Part shown: positions 7,741 to 16,615 of the stretch, one piece after another | Position numbering within the stretch: position 1 is the stretch's first letter | Layout: every line of letters begins with the position of its first letter | Notes under the pieces: model-generated | Databases searched by the model: none | Told to the model about the DNA's origin: nothing | What the model saw: only the letters and a program-made list of their open reading frames with translations | Assembly (NCBI GenBank): GCA_903926075.1 | Contig: CAIYHQ010000114.1 | Location: 1 to 39,679, forward strand | DNA length: 39,679 nt | Direction: 5' to 3' | From: an uncultured Methanomicrobiales archaeon | GTDB taxonomy: Archaea > Halobacteriota > Methanomicrobia > Methanomicrobiales > Methanospirillaceae | Translations under genes and position numbers: made by a program

Positions 7741-9957
7741 AGGCCGGAGCGTTTCAATTTTCCCAGCAAGGGTCAACATGGCAGGCATTATCACAATTGC
7801 CCCGATTAGGGAAAAGATGACAACAATCACTGTTCCAAGTCCGAACCCGGACAGAATCGGGAACGAGGAAACCATAAGTGCCGAAAACCCGGCCGCTGTG
7901 ACAAGACCTGAGACTATAACTGCTGATCCGATCTTTCGTACCGCTTCCAGGATAGCCATTTGGCGGTCACCTGATTTTTCGTATTCTTCAAGGTAGCGTT
8001 CCATGACAAGAATGGTATATTCTGACCCCACACCAATGGTCATGGAACCAAGTACTGCTGTAAGCATATTGTAACTCTGACCCAGTGCAATCATCGCAAG
8101 CGAGTTCCACCCGATAACGCTCATGATCGGCACAAGCGGGGTCAAAGCTACACCTTTCCGGTAGACTACAAGCAGGAAGAGGAATATAAGTATAAAACCA
8201 AAAATTGTAATCAGGTCCTTGTTCTCAACTATCTCGTCCGTAAGGAGGGTATAGAGGGTAAAGTCGCCGGTTGGGACGACCTCTGCACCAGGTGGGGGTT
8301 CGAGCCAGTTAATTTCCCTTACAATGTTGTCAGAGAATGCCCGTTGCTCGTTGACACCCATATTGATGGTGTTAATCATGATAACTGAGGTAGTGTGATC
8401 AAGTTCGTAAGGGCTCAGCTGGTCTCGTGGTATGGTACTAATGACCCGGTCAAGTTCCACCTGGTTCACAGGGAGTTCGCCATTGTTAAAAGACCTGACT
8501 AGAGTTGAAACACTGGAAATGCTTGATATCTGGTTGTAATTGCCGACAAGTTGTGTACTTATACGATCAGTCCACAATACCCCGTTTACAGTACTTGCAT
8601 CAAGTCCACTTACATACAAAGGAAGTGGTGTGAGCAATCCGGCTACTGACTGGACCTCGTTAGAGACCACCTGTGCAGGCAGGTTTGCAGGGGCAAACGA
8701 CTCTTCGGATGTATCAACTGGAATTCCCTTGTCCATGACTAATCCTATTGATGCGAAGACCACCGAGATTAGTACAATAAGACCTGCTATTTTCACCACA
8801 CGAGTAGCAATCCATGTAAGACCTATGCCATAAGCAGATACAATAAGGTCCGATATTCCTCTGCCGGGTGGTTTTGGTTCATAATTGAGCAAATGGGCAA
8901 AGACTCCGAAACCAAAAAGCGAGGTGAAAAAGCAACATACTATTCCAAGTATGGATACCGTGGCAAAGGTCTGTATCATTGGGATGGGGGAGATAAACAT
9001 CACGATAAAACCTAGTGATGTGGCTCCGAGTGCGGTGAGAACAGCGGGACCCGTTTTTGTGAGTGTCTCGGTAAGAGCGGATGCCATGTCCTTCTCCCTT
9101 CGTTCATCGTCAAACCGCGAATGGAACTGGACCGCGTAATCAATACCGAGTCCAAGGAGGATGGGGAAAGCCGCCAAAGCCCCATCATTCGCAGGTATCC
9201 CGAGAATACCCATAATCCCGAACGTATAAAAAAGGCCAAAGCTTAAGAGGAGCACAGGAAGCATCCAGAACCTAATCTTTGAGTAAAGGAGGTACTTGAC
9301 AATGAGCATGAAAGCCAAGCATGCAATAATCAGGATATTGAACTCCCTGATTATCGCGTCCTCAATCTGGATATTGTACGGGGTATTTCCAGTCAGTTCT
9401 ATTGAAACAGCGGGTGGGAGTGTTGCCTGATCAATTGTGGCAACTACAAACGGCTCAATATTCTGGGACAAGTCAGTTGACACGCCCTGATCAATAAATA
9501 CATATGCAAGGGCAGTCTGTGGGTCAGGAACAAACTGTTTTTTGGTATCTTCCGGTAGGTTATCTATTATTTTCTGAATTCCGGCACTATCACCTGGTAT
9601 AACACCGTAATTATTCTGAGCGACAATATCAGCGATGGATTCAACTGAACTGACCTGGTTAATTCGTCCTACCTGTTTTTCAAGAATTAGAAGATCTTTC
9701 AGGAGCTCCGGATTTGCAGCACTCGTCCCCTTTATCAACAGGACATAGGAATCCTGCCCGTACCTGTTATTATATAGGTTGTAAACGATACCCGACTGGG
9801 ACTGCTTGTCCATGTACTCATCGGACATGGTCTGGGGAGGGATCATGGTCATGCAGCCAATGGCAATTATGGCAAACACAATCATTATTGTAAGTACTGC
9901 TTTCGGGTGCTGGTTCACGACTGAAGCAACACGGCTAAACAGGTCTTCAACCTTCAT
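7729..9957 (-). CDS. RND/MMPL-family exporter (COG1033)
   Basis: The 742-residue protein has the two-fold RND layout. An N-terminal helix (AVLTIMIVFAIIAIGCMTM) precedes a large external domain, then a six-helix bundle with GLGIDYAVQFHSRFDDERRE. The second half repeats this: external domain, then a bundle with TIGVGSEYTILVMERYLEEY. The Asp and Glu in the GIDYA and GSEYT positions are the expected proton-relay-type residues of MMPL/SSD-like transporters. Archaeal members of COG1033 have no outer-membrane partner and are thought to move lipids or hydrophobic molecules, or to work with surface proteins. Its convergent neighbours are two anchored COG1361 proteins, so a joint envelope role is plausible. 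Confidence 0.9.
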   Translation of the reverse strand: MKVEDLFSRVASVVNQHPKAVLTIMIVFAIIAIGCMTMIPPQTMSDEYMDKQSQSGIVYNLYNNRYGQDSYVLLIKGTSAANPELLKDLLILEKQVGRINQVSSVESIADIVAQNNYGVIPGDSAGIQKIIDNLPEDTKKQFVPDPQTALAYVFIDQGVSTDLSQNIEPFVVATIDQATLPPAVSIELTGNTPYNIQIEDAIIREFNILIIACLAFMLIVKYLLYSKIRFWMLPVLLLSFGLFYTFGIMGILGIPANDGALAAFPILLGLGIDYAVQFHSRFDDERREKDMASALTETLTKTGPAVLTALGATSLGFIVMFISPIPMIQTFATVSILGIVCCFFTSLFGFGVFAHLLNYEPKPPGRGISDLIVSAYGIGLTWIATRVVKIAGLIVLISVVFASIGLVMDKGIPVDTSEESFAPANLPAQVVSNEVQSVAGLLTPLPLYVSGLDASTVNGVLWTDRISTQLVGNYNQISSISSVSTLVRSFNNGELPVNQVELDRVISTIPRDQLSPYELDHTTSVIMINTINMGVNEQRAFSDNIVREINWLEPPPGAEVVPTGDFTLYTLLTDEIVENKDLITIFGFILIFLFLLVVYRKGVALTPLVPIMSVIGWNSLAMIALGQSYNMLTAVLGSMTIGVGSEYTILVMERYLEEYEKSGDRQMAILEAVRKIGSAVIVSGLVTAAGFSALMVSSFPILSGFGLGTVIVVIFSLIGAIVIMPAMLTLAGKIETLRPSGH

Positions 9958-10147
9958 GCCACTTACCTATACCTTACCATAAGTCTCTCCCGGGAGGCGT
10001 TTAATTATTGTTATCATCTCTCAAAGAGTATTATGGAATGTTGTTATTTTTTCCTCTGTAGGACACGACTGAGATCAAAATCGGGATTTTATACGAGAAC
10101 TCATGAGATAACTTTCGCATCATATTTATCTTATTTAAAAGGAGTTC

Positions 10148-10756
10148 CTATATTCCGGGTTTCAGTTCCAATAGCCCAGGAAAAAAAGGATACCCCTGGG
10201 AATCGTGAATTTCCTGAATCCGGGTTTTATACCTATGTATATCTAATTCGATCTCCTCCGAATCGGAAGTAAAGTAGCGGGAAAATTTTTCAAGCATGTA
10301 AAGTGTTTTTTGAAAGTTATAGAACTCATCGATTAGGTGGTGATCTGAAATTTTATTTTTCAGGCTCTCAATTTCTGTCGTGTATTTAATGAAACGTTCC
10401 ATGATGCTCGTCAGAATATTTGAGAGTTCCGATAATTCCTGAGGTTTTACAAGATAATCCTCGATATATTTCCCATACTGATTGATCTCCTTGAGATCTG
10501 GTAATTTTCCGGAACACATCGAAACAGCCAGTGCTCGAGTTCCTGGATCCTGTTTTATTGCACAGAGTGTCTCCCATCCGTCCATCCCTGGCATCATAAT
10601 ATCAAGTAGAATAATATCAGGGTGCACAGTTCTAAGCATTTCGATACCCTCCCTGCCTCCAGGTGCCGAGTGAATGATATGACCTTCCAGGTTTAGGAAA
10701 AGGGTGAAAATTTCTCTAATGTCATCATCGTCGTCTATAAGTAAAATGACACTCAT
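10148..10756 (-). CDS. Response regulator, receiver domain with helical tail
   Basis: Residues 1-120 are a complete receiver: acidic cluster LIDDDDDI, phosphoacceptor Asp in ILLDIMMPGMDGWETL, and conserved Lys in DYLVKPQEL. The conserved Thr/Ser before the Lys appears as Ser in VSMCSG. The remaining ~80 residues are predicted helical, carry no DNA-binding domain I recognise, and may mediate protein contacts. The start codon overlaps the stop of the upstream gene by four bases (ATGA), so it is translationally coupled to the receiver-PAS protein. Such output-less regulators are common in methanogen phosphorelays. Confidence 0.9.
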   Translation of the reverse strand: MSVILLIDDDDDIREIFTLFLNLEGHIIHSAPGGREGIEMLRTVHPDIILLDIMMPGMDGWETLCAIKQDPGTRALAVSMCSGKLPDLKEINQYGKYIEDYLVKPQELSELSNILTSIMERFIKYTTEIESLKNKISDHHLIDEFYNFQKTLYMLEKFSRYFTSDSEEIELDIHRYKTRIQEIHDSQGYPFFPGLLELKPGI

Positions 10757-11787
10757 TGCAGATCAACTTCCTCGTTTTGTTCCTGGAAGGACTTATTGAA
10801 CATAGGGCGATGTTTTAGGAAGAACTGCTGGACCTTTTCAGATTCAAGCCAGCCCTTATCAAGCTGGGTCACAAGGTTGTTAATAATTCCAACCTGTTTA
10901 TTGATAGCATCACCGTATTTCGTATGATCCAGTGACAGGTACCCCTTGATTACCTGGAGAGGGTTTCGGATCTGGTCGTTTAAAATCTGAAACTGTTCCA
11001 TATTTTTTCCAATCTGTGAGATCCCCTCTTCTTTTAATTTTTCGTCCAGATGTTTTCGGTGAGTAATGTCGTGAGACTGAATGACAATTCTAATATTAGT
11101 TCCGGTTCTGTCGGCAACAGGATACACCATTGTCTCAAACCATCGGTTATTCCATTCCTCTTCGAAATATGTCGACCTTCCCGTAATAGGGGATGTGATT
11201 ATCCGGGAAAGCATGTCAGATAAAACTGGTGAGGTGAGAAGGTCCCCAATAACCTTTCCGACAAGTGCATCAGGCATCTGTCCCAGTTTCTTTGCCATGG
11301 ATTCATTGATTGCGATAATCTTTCTTTCGCTGTTGATAAGTACCAGGTCATCCGGAACCGTATTAAGGAGCGTGCGTATTGTCTGGTCGCGTTCTTTGAG
11401 TTGCCGTTCGATCGCTGCGTTATAGAGCGCAATCTCAATAGTGGTCTGGATCTGCCGTTCGTTGAAGGGCTTTAGGATATAGCCTGACGGTGTCGTCTTT
11501 TTCGCCCGGTCAATGATCGCCTGGGTGGCAAAAGCGGTGACATAAATTATAGGGATGCCCAACCGCGAGCGAATCTCTCCTCCCGCCGTTATCCCATCCA
11601 TCGAGCCCAATAGGTTGATGTCCATCAGGATAAGGTCAGGGAGGTGTTTAAAGGCTAAGGCAATCGCATCCTCACCAGTGTCTGCAATGCCTGGGACTTC
11701 GTACCCAATCTCGGTAAGCATCTCACTCATGTCATCAGCTACTAATGCTTCGTCCTCGATAACGAGTATCCTTATCTTTTCAGTCAT
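10753..11787 (-). CDS. Receiver-PAS protein with degenerate histidine-kinase-like tail
   Basis: The start at 11787 is chosen because GAGAGGAAAAT precedes it; the frame is open 23 codons further upstream without a good site. Order: receiver (about 1-120; LVIEDEALVADDM, LILMDINLLGSMDGI, GYILKPFNE), PAS (about 135-260; NSERKIIAINESM to QSHDITHRKH), then a short helical segment resembling the dimerisation part of a kinase. In that segment the usual His position reads ILNDQIRNPLQVI, so the phosphorylatable His appears to be Asn, and no ATP-binding domain follows. It is therefore probably not an autonomous kinase but a phosphoacceptor or scaffold working with the receiver encoded next and perhaps the large kinase at 12020. 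Those roles are inferred. Confidence 0.85.
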   Translation of the reverse strand: MTEKIRILVIEDEALVADDMSEMLTEIGYEVPGIADTGEDAIALAFKHLPDLILMDINLLGSMDGITAGGEIRSRLGIPIIYVTAFATQAIIDRAKKTTPSGYILKPFNERQIQTTIEIALYNAAIERQLKERDQTIRTLLNTVPDDLVLINSERKIIAINESMAKKLGQMPDALVGKVIGDLLTSPVLSDMLSRIITSPITGRSTYFEEEWNNRWFETMVYPVADRTGTNIRIVIQSHDITHRKHLDEKLKEEGISQIGKNMEQFQILNDQIRNPLQVIKGYLSLDHTKYGDAINKQVGIINNLVTQLDKGWLESEKVQQFFLKHRPMFNKSFQEQNEEVDLQ

Positions 11788-12019
11788 ATTTTCCTCTCGT
11801 CTAATTTTTCTGGTTCTCTTATCACGTGGAACTGTAAATCGGAAAACACATTCCATTCTCCTGCTCTTATGATTTAATATACTACCTGTCCTGCATTACC
11901 AGCCGGCGAACCAGGGAGAAAGCCGCTTGGTGGATGTAACCCTCTCCAAAAAACAACCCTGCCAATGAGACCCTCACTGTTGTCTTATGTAATAAGGATA
12001 AGCATGTCCCTCTCGTTGG

Positions 12020-15000
12020 TCATTTCGCAGACCCATCCGTGGTTTTCGGTTTATCCGTTTTTGGAATTGAAAACACAAACTTCGTGCCATTAGAACGGTC
12101 GATTGTCATGATGCCATGGAGCTGGCGGGTCAGCGAATTCACGAGCCTGAGCCCGAGTGACTTCTGTTTCTTCAGCGTGATATGAGGTGGCATTCCTACA
12201 CCATCGTCGGCGACAATGAACGTCAGGGTAGTCGGATTCTCTGATGCAGAAACTGTAATCTTCCCACTTTTTTTCCCAACAAATGCATACTTTAAGCTGT
12301 TGGTGATAAGTTCATTGCTAATAAGACCGAGGGGAATGGAGGTATTGATATCCAAAAAAATGTCCAGGATATTAAGATCGAACCGAATATCATGATTTGC
12401 TGCCTCGTACGTATCGAAGAGTCCTGATCCCAGTGAACGGAGATAGTTTCCCAGGTTGATATGGGAAAGGTCTTTGTCCCGATACAAGTGCTCATGGATT
12501 AGTGCCATCGAACGTACCCGGTTCTGGCTGTCCTTTAAAGCTTCTATAGTAGGGAGATCCGTAGTCTTACGTATCTGTAAGTTCAGGATGCTTGTAATTA
12601 TCTGGAGATTATTTTTTACCCGGTGGTGGATCTCTTTGAGGAGGGTCTCTTTTTCGGCAAGCGATCTTTCGACAAGCTCTGTCATCATCTCTCGTTCAGT
12701 AACATCTCGTGCTGATGCATAGATAAGGTCCCCTGCGGGAAACAGACGCCACTCGATCCACCGGTATGACCCGGACCTGTGACGATAGCGGTTAGTGAAT
12801 TGCAGGACTATTTTACCTTGACTCAGTTCAGACATTGCATTAAGAGACGCCTCTGTATCGTCAGGATGGACAAAATCAAGGAACTGTTTCCCCTCCAGTT
12901 CGGCAGGGCTGTACCCAAGAGCCAATTCCCATTCCCGGTTCAGGCGTCTGAAATGCCCATCTTTATCCGCGATAAAGAGCAGGTCGAGCGTGTTTGTAAA
13001 GTAACCATCCAGTTCCTTGTTTTTCTGGCTTAGCGCTTCTTCTACCAGTTTACGTTTGTTAATGTCCCGTATGTTGCACTGGATAACTTTCGTATTGTTC
13101 ACTTCATAGACATTACTTAGGAATTCCACGGCTATCTTCCGTCCATCTGCGGTTTCTAGTGGTAGATCTTCGTATCTGATATATTCCTCCCGTTGCAATT
13201 CCTGGAAGTTATCTTTGTTGGCAATGATGTCCTTGAACAACCCAATCTCCCAGATTTTTTTTCCAAGGAACTGTTCACGCGAGAATCCCAACAGTTTTAT
13301 CAAAAAAGGGTTAACTTCGACTATCTGCCCGGTATCAGCATCGAGCATAAGTATGCCGTCCTGTGCTGTCTCAAAGAGTCGTCGATACCGCATCTCTGAT
13401 TCTATTTGTGACTCTTCAGCAATTTTGCGTTCGGTATTGTCCCTTATGTTGCACTGGATAACCTTCGTATTGTTCACTTCATAGACATTACTTAGGAATT
13501 CCACGGCTATCTTCCGTCCATCTGCAGTTTCTAGCGGGAGATCTTCGTATCTGATATATTCCTCCCGTTGCAATTCTTGGAAGTTATCTTTGTTGGCAAT
13601 GATGTCCTTGAACAACCCAATCTCCCAGATTTTTTTTCCAAGGAATTGTTCATGTGAGAATCCCAACAGTTTTACCAAAAATGGGTTCGCTTCGACTATC
13701 TGCCCGGTTTCGGCATCGAGCATAAGTATGCCGTCCTGTGCCGTCTCAAAGAGGCGGCGATACCGCATCTCTGATTCTATTTGTGCCTCTTCAGCAAGTT
13801 TTCTGTCGGTAATGTCCCTTATGTTGCACTGGATAACTTTCGTATCGTTTACTTCATAGACATTACTGACAAATTCCACGGCTATCTTCCGTCCATCTGC
13901 GGTTTCTAGTGGTAGATCTTCGTATCTGATATATTCCTCCCGTTGCAATTCTTGGAAGTTATCTTTGTTGGCAACAATGTCCTTGAATAGCCCTATCTCC
14001 CAGATTTTTTTTCCAAGGAACTGTTCACGCGAGAATCCCAACAAGTTTATCAAAAATGGGTTCGCTTCGACTATCTGCCCGGTATCAGCATCGAGGATAA
14101 GAATGCCGTCCTGTGCCGCCTCAAAGAGGCGGCGATACCGCATCTCTGATTCTATTTGTGCCTCTTCAGCAAGTTTTCTGTCGGTAATGTCATGAGCAAT
14201 GGTAGAAACCCCGATTAGATGGTATTGTGCATCTCTTATCTGGGATGCTGTCAGGTTCACGTTGATAAGTCCGCCATCTTTCTTCCGGCGCAGGGTTTCG
14301 TAACGGACGACCGGTTCGCCTTTTCTGATCCGTTCAAGAATTAACCCGGTGTCGTCAAGGACTTCCTGCGGTACCAGTAACGAGATACTCTCTCCGAGCA
14401 TCTCTTCTGCAGAATAACCGTAGATCCGTTCGGCACCGGTATTCCAGCTCGTAATGGTCCCATCCAGCGTTTTACCAATGATCGCATCTCCCGAATACTC
14501 GATAATCGAGGCAAGACGAGCGCGTTCCTCTTCAGCAAGTTTGCGCCCGGTATTGTCCCGAATATTGCACTGGATGACCCTTGTATTGTTAACTTCATAC
14601 ACATTACTGACAAACTCCACGGCTATTTTCCGTCCATCTGCGGTTTCTAGCGGGAGATCTTCGTACCGGATATATTCCTTCTGTTGCAATTCTTCGAAGT
14701 TATCTTTGTTGGCAATGATGTCCTTGAACAGCCCTATCTCCCAGATTTTTTTTCCAAGAAACTGTTCATGCGAGAATCCCAACAGGTTTATCAAAAATGG
14801 GTTTGCATCTACAATTTGCCCAGTGTCGGCATCGAGGATAAGTATGCCGTCCTGTGCCGCCTCAAAGAGGCGTCGATACCGCATCTCTGATGCTATTTGA
14901 GCATCTTCTGCCCGTTTACGCTCGCTGATGTCACTTATCGCGATACGAACTGTGATCACCCCCTCACCGTCGACAAGCATGATCCCCTCCAACCATGCCG

Positions 15001-15487
15001 GAAACAGTGAACCATCAGCCCGTATGAGATTGAGTGTGCAGGTATGTTTTCCGATATTTTGCCGAATATTTACGAAATACTGGTCCCACGTGTCATGATA
15101 TTCTGGAGCAATGAAACGTCCTAATCCATGGTTGACCAGATTGCTCCGTTCAACCCTAAGAAGCGTTGCTCCAGTGAGGTTCACCTCCTTAATCAGTGCC
15201 CGGTCGTTTAATGTGAGATACCCGAGCGGGGCGAATTCGTAGAGGTCGAGGAACTTATCCCGCGAATCTTCGAGTGCGAGATGAGACAGTCTAAGTTCTT
15301 CTGCCTGTGCCTCGAGCTCGACCTGATGGATTCGGATTTCGGGGATCAGTTCTTCAAGGTTCTGGACTTTCAGGTCAGGAGAGATTACTATCGTTTTGGT
15401 AATTTCTTTCTCTTTAGCATCTCTTATAGCGTTTTTGAAGGCCTCATTGTCTTCCTTCTTATTCTTTCCTTTTTTTCCTGCTATCAT
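12020..15487 (-). CDS. Multi-PAS sensor histidine kinase (HisKA_2/HATPase), cytoplasmic
   Basis: ATG at 15487 is preferred because AGGGG lies a few bases upstream; GTG at 15514 is the alternative. The ~1155-residue protein has no membrane helix. After a coiled-coil-like N-terminus come seven PAS domains: a first one (about 80-200), a repeat unit, a different PAS (KTLDGTITSWNTGAERIYGY), three more repeat units in tandem, and a final PAS (IADKDGHFRRLNREWELALG). Then a HisKA_2 phosphoacceptor (LLKEIHHRVKNNLQIITSIL) and an HATPase domain (NELITNSLKYAF, VADDGVGMPP, GLRLVNSL). This is the LytS/HWE-like type that usually signals to separate receivers; two receiver genes lie just downstream. Ligands are unknown. 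Confidence 0.93.
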   Translation of the reverse strand: MIAGKKGKNKKEDNEAFKNAIRDAKEKEITKTIVISPDLKVQNLEELIPEIRIHQVELEAQAEELRLSHLALEDSRDKFLDLYEFAPLGYLTLNDRALIKEVNLTGATLLRVERSNLVNHGLGRFIAPEYHDTWDQYFVNIRQNIGKHTCTLNLIRADGSLFPAWLEGIMLVDGEGVITVRIAISDISERKRAEDAQIASEMRYRRLFEAAQDGILILDADTGQIVDANPFLINLLGFSHEQFLGKKIWEIGLFKDIIANKDNFEELQQKEYIRYEDLPLETADGRKIAVEFVSNVYEVNNTRVIQCNIRDNTGRKLAEEERARLASIIEYSGDAIIGKTLDGTITSWNTGAERIYGYSAEEMLGESISLLVPQEVLDDTGLILERIRKGEPVVRYETLRRKKDGGLINVNLTASQIRDAQYHLIGVSTIAHDITDRKLAEEAQIESEMRYRRLFEAAQDGILILDADTGQIVEANPFLINLLGFSREQFLGKKIWEIGLFKDIVANKDNFQELQREEYIRYEDLPLETADGRKIAVEFVSNVYEVNDTKVIQCNIRDITDRKLAEEAQIESEMRYRRLFETAQDGILMLDAETGQIVEANPFLVKLLGFSHEQFLGKKIWEIGLFKDIIANKDNFQELQREEYIRYEDLPLETADGRKIAVEFLSNVYEVNNTKVIQCNIRDNTERKIAEESQIESEMRYRRLFETAQDGILMLDADTGQIVEVNPFLIKLLGFSREQFLGKKIWEIGLFKDIIANKDNFQELQREEYIRYEDLPLETADGRKIAVEFLSNVYEVNNTKVIQCNIRDINKRKLVEEALSQKNKELDGYFTNTLDLLFIADKDGHFRRLNREWELALGYSPAELEGKQFLDFVHPDDTEASLNAMSELSQGKIVLQFTNRYRHRSGSYRWIEWRLFPAGDLIYASARDVTEREMMTELVERSLAEKETLLKEIHHRVKNNLQIITSILNLQIRKTTDLPTIEALKDSQNRVRSMALIHEHLYRDKDLSHINLGNYLRSLGSGLFDTYEAANHDIRFDLNILDIFLDINTSIPLGLISNELITNSLKYAFVGKKSGKITVSASENPTTLTFIVADDGVGMPPHITLKKQKSLGLRLVNSLTRQLHGIMTIDRSNGTKFVFSIPKTDKPKTTDGSAK
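13056..14180 (-). repeat. Three tandem 375-bp PAS-coding repeats
   Basis: Three units repeat at exact 375-base spacing (for example TTGCAC at 13074, 13449 and 13824). Each encodes a 125-residue PAS plus linker with very few changes. DNA is nearly identical, so the duplication is recent or kept alike by gene conversion. Confidence 0.92.
14545..14919 (-). repeat. Fourth, separated copy of the PAS-coding repeat
   Basis: The same 375-base unit as at 13056-14180, separated by a different PAS domain (its TTGCAC is at 14565, 741 bases from the next copy). It is somewhat more diverged than the tandem three. Confidence 0.88.
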
Positions 15488-15551
15488 TCTAGTCCCCTGC
15501 CCTCGTGCCTTCACCGCTCCTCCACATCACTATCAACACCAACACCTTGAA

Positions 15552-15899
15552 TCATGCCTCATTCCTGGAGAACAGGATAACCGGAATCTGCCCGAATTTT
15601 GTCAGTAATTTGATTAGGAACCGGATGCCATTCATCCTCGAAATCAGGTACTCAGATATAACCGCATCAAAATTTTCCTTATTCAGAAATACTAATGCCC
15701 GGAGTGCTAATGGAGTAGTAGTAACAAAAAAATCAAAGAATTCCTCTAATAACCGTTTACCTATGTAGAGAAGGTCCTTTCTTTCGTCCAAATAGAGGAC
15801 CTGGAGAGCAGATGACATTACATCAATTTGACTTAGTGGTTGTTCAAGTTCATACTTGTTTGGGTTGATTTCTAAAAATCGTATCAGTCGCTTGGACAC
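15552..15899 (-). pseudogene. Degenerate receiver-domain remnant
   Basis: From about residue 30 the translation follows a receiver domain: VLYLDERKDLLYIGKRLLEE (normally VDDEPDLLEIGK), then FDAVISEYLISRMNGIRFL (normally DAIVSDYQMPxMNGIEFL) and PVILFSRNEA before a stop. The phosphoacceptor Asp has become Glu, and the domain ends before the conserved Lys and last helices. The first 28 residues are not receiver-like and overlap the end of the precursor gene upstream, so translation may start at the internal Met (15818). It lies 64 bases before the large PAS kinase and may be the relic of a receiver once linked to it. It could still make a protein. Confidence 0.6.
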
Positions 15900-16168
15900 T
15901 TATCATAACGACAAGCTTGATCTTCGCAGGTGAGCCCGCAATGACCGTCCTTACCACAAGTGGGATGCCAGGTACCTCCAGCAACGGCGTTTAATTCTTC
16001 ATCAGATACCTCTTCCCTCGCCTGTTTTAATTCATCGTCTGTAAAATTAAACCCAGCTTCCGCAATAAACTTTTTCCGGTCCTGTGTTTTTGTTTGCTTT
16101 AAGGAATCTTCAAATGATTTATCGGACTTTACCTTTGTCATGAATTGTTGTGCACTCTCAAGACTCAT
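15884..16168 (-). CDS. Nif11-type RiPP precursor peptide 1
   Basis: 94 residues: a 65-residue leader (MSLESAQQFMTKVKSDKSFE and on, with AGFNFTDDELKQAREEVSDE) ending NAVAGG, then a 29-residue core. The leader fits the Nif11-like leader family (TIGR03798 type), whose double-Gly end is the usual cut site. The core begins TWHPTC, continues KDGHCGLTCEDQAC and ends with a fifth Cys before PSD. It is the last precursor of the minus-strand array. There is no Shine-Dalgarno sequence before the ATG, but an AT-rich element 20-36 bases upstream is shared with precursors 2, 5 and 6. Likely substrate of the two radical SAM enzymes and possibly the flavin oxidase upstream. Confidence 0.92.
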   Translation of the reverse strand: MSLESAQQFMTKVKSDKSFEDSLKQTKTQDRKKFIAEAGFNFTDDELKQAREEVSDEELNAVAGGTWHPTCGKDGHCGLTCEDQACRYDKCPSD

Positions 16169-16187
16169 GGAAGGTTATTATGTACTT

Positions 16188-16204
16188 GATAAGGAAATAC
16201 TTTT
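16188..16204 (-). promoter_or_regulatory. Putative promoter of precursor 1
   Basis: AAAAGTATTTCCTTATC on the minus strand begins 36 bases before the ATG, the TATA-box distance expected for a leaderless archaeal mRNA. The whole 36-base leader is almost identical to that of precursor 5. Confidence 0.5.
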
Positions 16205-16256
16205 AGCTGCGTTATACATACATGTCATGACATCCTGCGTTAACATTCCGAATAAA

Positions 16257-16538
16257 TTATGGAATTTCACATTGATTTGTACACCCATTATTTTCGCATG
16301 CTTTTCCACAATGGCCGTCTGTTGTGCAATCAGGATGCCAGGTTCCTCCAGCGACTGCATTTAATTCTTCATCAGATATTTCTTCTCTGACCTCTTTTAA
16401 TTCAGCATCAGTGAAATCAAACCCTGCATTAGTAATGAACTGCTTTCTATCCAGCGGTTTTGTCTTCTTCAGGGAATCCGCGAAAGATTGGTCTGATTTG
16501 ATCTTTGTTATGAAATGCTTTGCGCTATCGAGACTCAT
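16257..16538 (-). CDS. Nif11-type RiPP precursor peptide 2
   Basis: 93 residues: 65-residue leader ending NAVAGG and a 28-residue core starting TWHPDC, then TDGHCGKACENNGC and a fifth Cys in TNQC. In the leader it is closest to precursors 3 and 4 (SDQSFADSLK, KPLDRKQFI). It directly follows a decayed copy of the oxidase tail at 16616, mirroring how precursor 6 follows the intact oxidase. Hence it probably descends from a duplicated oxidase-precursor block. No Shine-Dalgarno site; the promoter-like element resembles those of 1, 5 and 6. Confidence 0.92.
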   Translation of the reverse strand: MSLDSAKHFITKIKSDQSFADSLKKTKPLDRKQFITNAGFDFTDAELKEVREEISDEELNAVAGGTWHPDCTTDGHCGKACENNGCTNQCEIP

Positions 16539-16560
16539 GGAAGGTTATTATGCATCTGAT

Positions 16561-16575
16561 GACAAAAATAGTTTT
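16561..16575 (-). promoter_or_regulatory. Putative promoter of precursor 2
   Basis: AAAACTATTTTTGTC on the minus strand begins 37 bases before the ATG, and the sequence next to the ATG (CATAATAACCTTCC) is the same as for precursors 1 and 5. Confidence 0.45.
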
Positions 16576-16615
16576 TTGTTGAGTGTGTTCATTCAAACAA
16601 CTTAACCTTAATACA

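Noticed and set aside
13056-14180. CRISPR-like array, because of the regular repeats
   Set aside because: The repeats are 375 bases, coding and contiguous, with no short spacers. No CRISPR array is visible in the window.
13215-14900. Open frames on the plus strand repeated every 375 bases
   Set aside because: They are antisense shadows of the repeated PAS units; their regular spacing comes from the repeats.
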